Shown: piece by piece, positions 21,306 through 33,300 of the stretch
How the letters are laid out: every line of letters starts with the position of its first letter
How positions within the stretch are numbered: the first letter of the stretch is position 1
From: Symsagittifera roscoffensis
Lineage: Eukaryota; Xenacoelomorpha; Acoela; Convolutidae
Direction: 5' to 3'
Assembly: GCF_963678635.1 (NCBI RefSeq)
Contig: NC_087071.1
Span: forward strand, 12,973,088-13,037,087
Length of the DNA stretch: 64,000 nucleotides
Position numbers and translations under genes: made by a program
The notes under the pieces: generated by a model
What the model saw: the letters and a program-made list of their open reading frames with translations, nothing else
Database searches by the model: none
Told to the model about the DNA's origin: nothing

Positions 21306-24300
21306 GTTAGTTGCTTATACTATTGAAATAGCATGAAAGCAAAAAAGGACAAGTAACCGGCTTGCCCTCTATGTAAGATAAATAATTTCATACAATTCCG
21401 AACAAGAAAATTGATTGTTATGCCATTTTATTCTCTTAGTGTATGGACAAATTGCTATTGCTCCAGTTTCCCAATTGAAAATTGAATCGTATACAATTTC
21501 TACAAAATTGCTACAGAAATCATTTATCTTTTATCTAGAGCAGAGGCAGATTCAGGATTATCTCGAGGGGGTGGCATTTGACAAACGTTAGCGAAGCAAG
21601 CAAATTTTTGAAAAAAAAATCACAAATGGGCACGTCTTGCAACATTTTAAATTTTGTTAACCAAAATTTCTGTTTTTTCGGCGAGTGCTCCCCTCAATAC
21701 ACACATATATACATGTCTTAGAAAAATTTTAGGGTTGATTGGCCCAAAGTGGATGTGATTAAAAAATCTCGAGGGGGAAATTTTGGTTATTGAGGGGGTC
21801 GAATTCCCTGATCTAAAGTAGATTTTTCAAGTTTTGACGGGAAAATCTTTTTTTTTTTGAAAAAAGTCTTTTTTGAAAAAAATTTGCATAGAAGAAAATG
21901 CCCAATGGTTGTCAATAACGTAGTCCAAACTGAATTTTTAATTCGAATGGATTACAAGGTTATGCTTACCTGATTAGAACCAGATATAGAATTAGTTTAT
22001 CGGAAGTTTCTTGACGAGGCGGTTTTATAGGAAAAATTTCAAAAATTGAGTCGGTTTTTTTTGTTAAATCAAAAAACAAATTCTGAGCTTAACTGAAACC
22101 CTAAGTTTCTTAGGGTCGTGATTCCAAGTGTTTTTTTTTCAAAATTCTAAACAGATCGATGGTCCCAGTAAAATGAAAATCTGCTCTGAATTATCATTTC
22201 GTTTAGAAGGCTCCTTTCAAAGAATTTCTAGGCCGGTCAGTTAAAATTAGCTGAAACAAACTAGCACTAAAACGGGATCTTTCAGATAGCGAGGATGCCG
22301 ACTTCCCGAATGAAGGCTTATGATTGTCGAAGAACCATCCACCAACCCAACCCCACCCTTGATTCTGAGCAATGCTTCAAAAATGATGGCAATACGGCGC
22401 AAGGCTCGTTTTTATAGCAGAGCGCAAAAGTGTGCAGGCCCGTGTTTGAATTGCACTAAAACATCTTTTGTTCGTGATTGTTGTAGCTGAAATTCGGATA
22501 CAAAAGTTGCGCACAAATATATCTGACAAAATCTTTTGTTGTTATGGAACCCAGCAACAAACGTATATATGTAGATATATTATCATCTATTCATATAATC
22601 TAATTTAATTATCAAAGTCTGTGGAAGTCAAACTCTGAAGGATCTCGTTTTCAGTGCTACTTTGTTTCAACTAATTTTGGCTGACCAGCCTTAAAGTTCT
22701 CTGAAAGGAGCCTTCTAAACGAAATAATCTAATCAGAGAAGTTTTTCTTCTCAATGAGACCACCTTTATAGAATTTTAAAAAAATTGGAATCACCACCCT
22801 ACAAAACATTAGCTTGCAAAAAAAATGTTTCACTTTTTGCAAAGTTTTGTATGCGGGGCAAAATTTTCACTTGAATTGGGTTCTTAAAGCGCTTCAGTAA
22901 AGCTCAGAATTTCTTTTTTGATCTAAAAAAAAAATCGACAACTTTTAAAAAGTTTTTAAAGAAGAAACGCCTCCTCAAGAAACTTCTGAGAAACTAGATC
23001 TACATCTGGCTCTAGTCAGGATATCATAACTTCGTAGTCCTAGAAATGAAACAAAAAATTGAACATAACGTTTAAGTCGCCTGTATCATATTTCTGCAGA
23101 GCTATAGATATTAAAACAAAAAAAAATGCATCTGAGTACTCATAAAAATCAGTCATTTTATTTCAATCGAAAGAAAATTTCAGTTTGGACTACCTTTTTA
23201 ACAAAATTGAGCAATTTATTAAATTCATTTTTTCTCAAAAAAAGTTTCAAAAAGAAGAAAAATATTTTTTCTTTTTTCCCCTGAAATTTTCACTTAAGAT
23301 CAAGTGTGAAATTACCGATTTCGATCTTTTAACCAATCAAAAATCCTTTTATTTTAGGATATCTTTGTGCCGATGCTGTATGCGGGGCAAAATTTTTCAC
23401 TTGAATTGGGTTCTTAAAGCGCTTCAGTAAAGCTCAGAATTTCTTTTTTGATCTAACAAAAAAATCGACAACTTTTAAAAAGTTTTTATTGAAGAAACGC
23501 CTCCTCAATAAACTTCTGAGAAACTAGATCTACGTCTGGCTCTAATCAGGATATCATAACATCGTACTCCTAGAATCGAAACAAAAAAAGTGAACATAAC
23601 GTTTAAGTCGCCTGTATGATATTTCTGCAGATCTATAGATATTAAAACAAAAAAATGCATCTGGGTACTCATAGAAATCAGTCATTTTATTTCATTCGAA
23701 ATAAAATTTCAGTTTTGACTATTTTTTCAACAAAATTGAGCAATTTATTCAATGCATTTTTTCTTAGAAAAAAATTTTAAAAAGAAGAAAAACATTTTTC
23801 CTTTTTCACCTGAAATTTTCACCTAAGATCAAGTGTGAACTTAGGTAATTCGATCTTTTCACCAATCAAAAATCCTTTTATTTAGGATATTTTTCTGCCG
23901 ATTAAGCCTAACCGTGTTTCTAAAGTCGTCTTTTGCGGCAATACATGCAGAGAGCTTTGAAGATGCGTGCGCACCAAAAAAAAACTTTTTTTGTCAAAGT
24001 TTCCAACAAGTCCCAAAACTGTTTTTTTTAAATTGCCTGCAGCCCAAAGTTTTGGTCAAAGCAGGGTCCCTATAAGGTTTATGGAGTGGCAAGAAAATCA
24101 AATTGTTCCATCTAAGAATATAAGGGTGACAAAAAAAATGAAAAAGTTTTTGAAATCTAACTTTTAAAATCAAAATTAGTAAACCTTTTTCTAAATACAA
24201 GGGTTTGACATAAAACTATAAATTAGGCATATTCGATAATCATAGTAATTTTTGCAAACCGGGCAACAGTTTTCTGAAGAAAAATTACTACAAAATCAGA

Positions 24301-27300
24301 AAAGAACTTAAGAAATTCAAATTTTGATTTCAATTTTTCTGCCGGAATTTTTTCATATAGGTTTCAAATTGGTTCTTCTCGACCCTAAAAAAACTTTTGA
24401 AATTTTTATAATGTGGTTCGAAACAGAACTGAAATGGCTTTAATATGATATATCACTCAACCCAGTCCATTGGCTATTTGTGGTATCTGATTTTGCGTGG
24501 AAAATACAAAAAAAACAAGAAAAACAAGGAGAGCTGGTTAATGTGAAAGTAGCACAGAATGTTCCGACCACAGTCTTAGAAATTTACAAATTCCGTTTTT
24601 TTTTCAAATTAGTAGCTTTGTTTTTTCCGCATGGTGTGATAAAAAATCTGAACAAAAAAAAGGCATATTTGACAGTCATAGTAAAAAAAACATTCGGAAA
24701 ACAGTTTTTGACACAAAAATCGACTAAAAAAATTACTAGAATGACAAAAAATATTGTGAAAAAACTTTTTAAAAAAATTTTCATAAGTTTTTGCTAAAAT
24801 TTTTGGAAGGTTTAAGCTTTATTTACAAAATGGTGCTAAAAAACCTAAAGCAATTCGTTTTGAGTACAAATAAGTTTTCACGGCTTAAAATTAGCTTAAA
24901 TATGCTTTTGTAAGCCTACAGGCTCATATCATATTAGTTCGAAATTAGAACAAAAAAAAAATTTCAAACCAGTTTCTCTCGACACTGGGAATGAAATTTT
25001 GAAAATTTTAGATGTTGATCGAAACACGATTGAAAGGTCTCTAGTATGGTATATCACTCCAAACATTCCGATAAATTTTTTTGGGACCTTATTTTGCATA
25101 GAAAACAAAAAGAAGAAAACTAAAGCACACCCGATCACAAAGTTCCTCCCCATTTTTCAAATTGTCGGAACAAAAAAAAACACATACGAGTACAAAGTTC
25201 CTCCCCATTTTCAATGGTTGGAACAAAAGTGCTCTCAGAAAATTTTTCTTTTTTTTTTGCAATTTTCGATGATTATTTTGAACATGAAAAAAATCGAGAT
25301 TTCAAAATTAAAAAAAAGTATGTTAACTAAGACAACAAGTGCGAAAAAAATATTCAATTTTTTACGATCGTATATTCGTAATCATGGTATACCGGAAAGC
25401 ATTCGGACAGATCTCTGATGTTGTTAAAGAATTTTGGAAAAAACTAGGTATAAAACATATCCTCACAAGGGTGGGGGATCATCGGAGGTGTGGGCTGGTG
25501 GAAAGTTCGGTTCAGACCATTAAACGAAACTTGGGAACAGAAAAACTAGATCCTAATTTTAAAAATTTGAAGTCCACTTTACAACAAATCATCGACGATA
25601 TTCGGAAAACAAAACATTCTACGTTAAAAACATCTCCTTTTGAGCTACATTATGGGAGAAAGCCTAACACTGAGTTTTCGATAGCGCGTGATAATGTTTG
25701 TCATTCTCCTGCTTCAGCGCAAGAACTGGAGAGAAACCTCCTAACACCGGAGCAGCGATCGAGTCAAGACTACAGCCGCGATAGAGCTAAAGTTGTACCC
25801 AGTGGAGCGTCGTACAGTCCGGACGTCCCTTATATATTCAAGCCTCTTTTTGGTGTGGACAATCGTGAAGGGGATAGTCAACCATACAAGGCCCTGGAGA
25901 ACCTTGCAAAGGCGGCTAACATCTGGAAGCAGTGGAAACGGAATGTGCTTCCGCAACAATGGACAAGAGCTTCTCCGCGAATTGGCTGCTCGTATTAGTG
26001 ACCTTGCGAACTCACTGAAATCGGGGATCACGAAAGTGGCACTGCGTGTTTATGACAATGTTCGAGATACGTCAGCACCAGCACTCTCGCATTCCCAGCA
26101 CTCTCGCATTCTTCGAGGCCAAAAAGAATCTCACAAACACGTAAATTAGAAAAACTAGTTTTGCAAGATCCTCTAAGAGTCAAAATCTTTCGGAAATTTT
26201 CTGATCGAAAATCGGGAAAGCCTCTATTCAAGATAGCTAAAATCAAGATTACTCATGTTACGGACCATACTTACATTACTGTTAAAGGAAAAGTCTATCG
26301 GAAAAATCATTTAAGTCTAAGATATAACGCTAACCACCCTAAGCTTTCAGCTACGCCTGGCAAGGTGGAAGAAAGATTACAAAGGCGAATTGCTCCTCGG
26401 CCTCAATCTCAGCCATCTACTTCTCCAGTTCAGAGGCAAATCAGCGAACCTTCTAAGGGCAAAGTGATTGATCTGACGGCAGATTCGTCAAGTGAGGACT
26501 CGTTTATCACTGGACCGCAGCTTGAGTTGGTGAAGACACCCGTTTCTGCGCCTCAAAGTTTGGCTCCTGCGGATGTTATCCTTAAAGTTCCGATTGTGCA
26601 ACCGCTGACGAACTCCGCTTCGACGTCATCCGTAGGAGTTTTAGCAACGCCTCATGATTCGTCCACTCAACTAAAGCCACAGACTTCAGGGGATGATCCA
26701 CAAGTTGCAGTTCAGGACCCGGCGTCCACAGATCATGCGGAGGATCCCGATCATGCTGCTCAAGCCAACACTGACTCCACCCAATCTTCCGGACGGTCAA
26801 AGAAACCGACGAGGTTTTTCGGCGATCCTCTTCGCCATTCGGTTAAGAGCGTTACGGAATCCGTACCTGTCGAGCCCTCGCCACAGCTACCAGTCCCAGA
26901 ACAGACGCTTACTACACCATTCACCCCAACTGTCCGAAAAGGATCTCAGTTGCCTTTCCCGAGGACTAAAGAACAAACTACTCCGTTTAAGATAATCAGA
27001 ATTGACGAACATGAGAAAAATCCTTAAACTTGAAACTTGCTTAAAACTTTGTTCTATTTTGTTTTCTGGTTTGCTTGGGCCAATTTATCAACAAGTGCAA
27101 TAGCGCCTTCCTCGTTATTCAACTTTATACATGCCAAAAATTTATACTGTGATTAATTTTCTTCAAGAGGGGGAAATGTCATGAGGCGACCCTCGGTACC
27201 TCACTTTATTCTATTTACTTATGTATATCTTATATAACTATGTCTTAATATATTCTAAATATGTTGCAGTATTTTGACTCAAGGACAAATCTAACCAGCC

Positions 27301-30300
27301 TAATCGTTTGTCACTTGAGAATGTGAAAGGGCCAGTTGCGAAAGCCTGATGTGTGAAATCTAGTGGAAAATATTCATGTGAATCTATACAATCTTTATTC
27401 AATCTGGAAACCTTAACTCTATATTCATTATTCTATTCTATCTATTTATATATCATATTTAATTCAGTATTCGAATTTTATAAACAAGTTTTCCCTACAC
27501 CAACTGAGGGAAATCTCATTGGAACAAAAATGCTCTCAGAAAGTTTTTTTTTTTGCAATTTCCGATGATTATTTTGAAGAGTGATTGAGTTATGTTAAAA
27601 ATGGAAAAACCGAGATTGCAAAATTAAAAAAAGATTTTGTTTTCTACGAAAAACGTTCAAAGCCAGTTTCTTTTGAGGCGAAAACAATCAAAAGATTTCT
27701 GAGTTTTCTTCATAAAGTTTAATTTTTTTTTCTCAAAAAAATGAAAAATACAAAAAAGATTATTTATCGGAGTTTCAATACATATTTGTTTGGATGCGGT
27801 CTGTTGTCATAAAATTATCATAATTGATCCGAGAACTCTCGAATAGTGGTTCGTTTCTAAAAAAGTTTCCTTGCCAGTTTTGCCTATCTCTAGGAAAATT
27901 CATAGGGATTTAAGAGTGACATTTGAAAACCCTATTGGCAGTGATTCCGATTGTAAAAATAAAACAAAAAGTGGTCTAATTGACAAGAAAGTTTGTTCTG
28001 CGTACTTCAGATTTCAGACTATAATAGAAGAATTTTTCCATGAAGCATACCTCACAATTTCAATTCAACTAGACTTTTACCTCTTGGTTTCAACATTTTT
28101 CTACTACATTATCGCTCTAAGTATTTGCTTTTCCGATCTAATTTGGTCTCATTTGCTACAAAACAAAGCTGCAGGAAATTATCGACAGCAAAAAGCGCGG
28201 AGCAAAACTTCTGTGTTTTTGAATTTTTTCTATCTAACTAATTTCGTCTATCATTCTGGGCTAGTCGCCCACCAACAGACTATTCTTGTTTTTAGTATAG
28301 AAAAAAAACAGAAGAAGAGTTCATTTTGTCCGGGTTAATCAAAAGTATCAGGGGAAGTACGGACCATCAAGATTTAGTAATAGTTATGCAGTAAACTTGG
28401 TTCTGCGATGACTGATGATCGTTCGTTTATGCGACTACTTTGATGAAGTATGATTTTGATGAAGTCTTAGACAAATGGGTGGAATCCCTCATGCGCGAAG
28501 GACCGAATGCGCGAAAAGATAAATCAGCCGATCAGATTTCAGTAATCTAAATTTTGGAAAGAAAGTAAACTTTTCCAGGGACTGGAGTATTGATAATGGC
28601 CGAATATAAAAACGGCAGAAATATGCAAAGTTTTCAAAATGTCATTGATCGCCGCAAAATTGGAACAAATTTTACATTTCAAAGGATTCGTAATGAAAGA
28701 AGCAAAATATGTCTTCATTCAATTCATTTTTTTGAATGGCAACTGCCTCTTTTTAAAAATTGACCTTCGGCTAATTTTGTCTTCGGTCCTTGGCCCACAC
28801 GTTTTTTTCGCTCATTCGGTCCTTCGCGCATGAAATGCTCATCCTATTTAGGCCCCCATGATGTCGGCCTGTCCACAACACAGCAAACTACGCAGACTTC
28901 AATCGAATTGAATTTGACCACTCAAGATTCCGGATATGGACTTGACTACATTCTTTACCGTGACGATGTCGGGGTGAAAACTTTTTCGTACCCTGGCTAC
29001 TCTGGCTTGGATGAACCTTGGAGTGACACAGGTGAAACGTTGGGAAAAATTATCAATGGTTTAATACGTGAAGATTGTAAAGTGAAGGTATTACGTTTGT
29101 TTTTGGTTCTTGGTAAGCCAATGGTAAGAGTTTTTGCACAGATTTGAGATTTTCGTCTATCATTTTTAATAAAGATTTTTCTCTTAAAACTTCAAAACAC
29201 GATAAGATTTGATCTAATTCGAGCTATGAATTGTTTTATATGGTGTTCTAACTACTTAACGCCATGCTCGATCTACTGAAATCTATAATATACATAGGGT
29301 CTTCCAAAAGTATATTGATACATAGGTTCTTCCATCTTCATAATTACTATTGAGTTTTTTTGAAAATTAATTTTAATACTTGATTGTTTTTCTTTATGCC
29401 TATCTAGGGCGGGATTGTTTGTGAATTTTGACTAAATACCAGAAAACGTGTTTAAAAAAGATCTTTATTTTTGTTTAGTTTTTGAGGCCAAGCTTTAAGT
29501 TTAAAAAGGAAAGGATATGAATTTTTAACTTATAGCTATAAAGCAAATTGCATAAGCATAAAATTATTACAAACATGCCCTTCTTTGACCGAGTGTTTGA
29601 CTACAAAACATTTTCAGACTTGTCTCCGGGAATTAAATACAAGTTCCAGTTGAAAGCTGAAGATTCGTTCAGTGGAATAACTGTGGTGTCAGATTATGTC
29701 ACTGCCTGCACTAACCCACCCGACCCGATCCAATTGGTATGCAGCTTGAATGCTGAAACAATGATGACCGAGATCCATTGGGAATTTCCTCAGGGAAATT
29801 ACGCAGCCAATCTTGAATCTCAAATCAGCAAGGATGTCAATCAGCGTAAATAATTTTTTAATTTAAAATCGGTCTTTAACAGTGTCGATAAGTCGTGAAG
29901 ACTAATTTTATTACATTACCCGGGTCAATTTATGCGATTTATGTCGCGACCGAAGTTGATTGAAGAAATAAACATCGTGCAACCAAAAATTAAAATTACG
30001 CTGAGGTTTAACTAGCGCAAAGTCGCAACACAGGTCACGCAAATTTGCGTGATTGCTGAAAACGGTCGCACAAAGTCCTGCAAAGTCGCATCATGAAACG
30101 CGCAATGGAGAAGTATGGGTTTCGCAAAAAAACAACAGAAACTGGGCAAAATCGTGTAAAGTCTTGTATAGGTATGAACTTCACCAACCAAAAAATAATA
30201 TAGAGAAAAATTAAAATCTTCAGTTTTTTTAAAATCATTTTTGATTTAAAATTTTGAGCAACCATCATTGATTTTTGAGCACAATTCAAACAAGAGGAGA

Positions 30301-33300
30301 TTTACCGCAATCTCAAAGTTTTAACGGGATCTTTTTGAGATTTTGAGATACAAGGGTTAATGCGGTAGGAATTAATGCAATTACTACAAATTTTTGCATG
30401 AATCAATTTTTTAAGTAAATATTTTAGTGCAAACTTGAAGATAAACCCTAGGAATGGTTAGGACTGTTTTTAAAAACACGTGTTCACAACAAAAAATTAC
30501 AAAAAACTGCGTCTATAGCTGTGCCGTGAAGACAGATATTGGTATTTTTGTGAGTGTAGTTCAGATCACTTGCTCTTGGCCGATATAAAAATTAGTTTAA
30601 TTTCTGAGTAAAATTTTTTTCATAGTGATTCTCACTTGAATCTGACAAATTAGTTTAGTTTTTGTTTCAGCTTGAATAGAAACAAAGTAGATGGGGTCAC
30701 ACGATGTTTCAATTTAACTCTCACACACTAAAGTACATTTACAGCCAATCTGCTAACGCTGAAAAGCTGGAAATATTAAAAGTACTCGAAACATAATAAC
30801 TAACAATTGCATGAAAAGGGTTTAAGCCCATAGACGATGAAAAAATTTTCGGCATAAAAAACGTTAATATTCTTTGTATAATGAAAGAATTGTAAATTGT
30901 ATAACTAAAATGAATGAATTAAACAAAGCGACATTTCATACCCTGGCGAATAGATCACTTTTGTTGTTTCTATTTAAAAAATGATTAATTTGATGGTTTA
31001 ACAAACAAAAATTTTTAAGAAAAATCCAAATCCTATAACATAAATTCACTGGCTGATGATAGCCAATTTTGGTAATTTAGGACATGTTTTGGAGCATATG
31101 AACGATCGATCAAACCATAAAAAAGTCAGAGCATTGCTACTTCGAGAAGAGATCTTTTCGTCTTGCACTTCTGGATGTGTTATCCTCGATTTGAGAAAAG
31201 GAATCCCGTACCGAATTTTTCTCACAATTTTCTGGTCATACAATTGTCAGACACTAGCTGTTTTCCAGCTCTGTGCATATCTGTTTCACATGTGATCACT
31301 TCGGCCGTTTGCAGACTATACCTGAGTCAGACAAGACTATACCTCAACAGACATGACTACACCTGGTCAGACATGACTATACCTGATCAGAACTGAATAT
31401 ACGTGAGTCAGAAATGACTATACCTGGTCAGACATGACTATACCTGGTCAGAAATGACTATACTGCTTCAGGTCTGATCATGTACAAAAAATTAGCGCCA
31501 TATAACGGCCGAAACGCAGATGGCTCTAATGAAGTCCACTGTAGTTTAACGATAGAATTACAAGCTGGCAGGGTGTTTTGATTAGGCAAAGAATCATAAT
31601 GACTGCCAAAGAATTGTTTCGAAAGCGATCTAGCTCCCGAACCAGTCGGATATTTTGAAGGTTTTTTGGTCCGAGCTGTTGTTTCTTTGTTGTGACTGAG
31701 GCATGTAGAAAAAAGATTATTTGTTTCAGTTATCGGTTCTCGGCCTTTTGGCTGAAACCATGGGTACTATCTGTTCTTGTCAGCTTAATATCTGACATGC
31801 TGGGCATTGCCTGGCACCAATTTTAAACTGATTTTCGCTTCTTGAGTTAACAACGAAGCTTGCTTTAGTTGACTCACGGACTGTCTCGGTCTTACACTAC
31901 CATAATGATATGTCTGCTTCAGGTCTGATCATGTTATTTCAGGCATGATTATGTCTGATCCAGGTGTGATCATGTAAAGTCAGGTATCATCCTGCCTGCT
32001 TCAGGTTTCATCATGTAATTCCAGGCATGATCATGTCTGGGCCAGGTATGATCATGTAAATTTATAAATGATCATGTCTGCTTCAGATATGATCATGTCT
32101 AAAAAAGCGACATGCCACAGGAGTGATACAGATTTTCTCTGTTTTTTTTTGATGTCCAGATTTGAATTAAACTATTAATTTCAGTACGGAATAAGCAAAC
32201 TTTTTCCGTCTGTTACCTACTCAATGACGCACTTTGATCACTATAGCACACACTTTGGCTTAGGTGTTCAAATTTTCTTCTTAAAAACAAACTGCAGGTC
32301 TATATAAATAAATACATATATACACACCGCATAATGTTAAGAAATCACATATGGTTGGGTCGAAATAAATTTGGTGCATGAGTTATTCACAATTGAGCTT
32401 TGCATTTTTACATTGTTTCACAGGCAACGGTTGGTTACTTTTTATATCGTTTGGTCGAAATAAATTTGTAGCATGAGTTATTCACAATTGAGCTTCGCTT
32501 TTTTACATTGTTTCACAGGCAACGGTTGGATAGTATATATATTTATAAATCTAGAAAAAAATAACTCAATTAGATAAATTGAAAACAAAAATTTAAACAA
32601 AGCCTTAGATTTCCATTCTTGCTTGAATTATCGATCATCTCATATTCCACACTTGAATTTAAACCCATATCACAAAAAAAGAAGACAATTTTCCAAAAAA
32701 ACTCCTAACTTCCAAGATGCGCATTATCTGGGCTATCATATAATTTTTTTCCTTTTTTTTGAAGAAAATCTTCACATTAAAGATAGCAGTGTAGTTTCCT
32801 TATTAACAAAATCGAATCAAACATTTATCAACATGAATGAGACGATGTTATACAGATTATTTTATAAAAACTAATGAAAAAAAACTAAGGACCATTCATA
32901 GGAGAGAAATTTGAGGGACAAAATTGTAGAAGAATGATGTACCTAGAAAGTTAAAGTTAATGTTCGGACTTTCGTAACGAAAGTACCGGAAGATTTGCGA
33001 CTTCATTACGAAAATACCGTAATATTTGTGCTCGGGCCGTTTTTTCTTCAGACCATTTTGGACGTTTCAACTAGCCGCTTTTGACGGTATTTTTTATATA
33101 TCACTCAAAACATTTTGTTGTCTTGAGCTCAATTTCTTCATAAATACATCAAAATAAAAAGTCCGCATGAAAGGTGAAAGTTAATGTTCGGACTTTCATA
33201 ACGAAAGTACCGGAGGATTTGCGACTTCATAACGAAATTACCGTAATATTTATGCTCGGGCCGTTTTTTCTTGAGACACATTTAGACGTTTCAACTAGCC

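Noticed and set aside
24480-24797. 105-aa Lys/Phe-rich plus-strand frame
   Set aside because: Composition follows from poly-A and poly-T tracts; no splice sites, no family, and the block is a diverged repeat.
29068-29147. Extending the receptor exon to the GTATTA donor at 29088
   Set aside because: It would end in phase 0 and not match the next exon; GTGAAG at 29068 gives the right phase and a normal FN3 loop.
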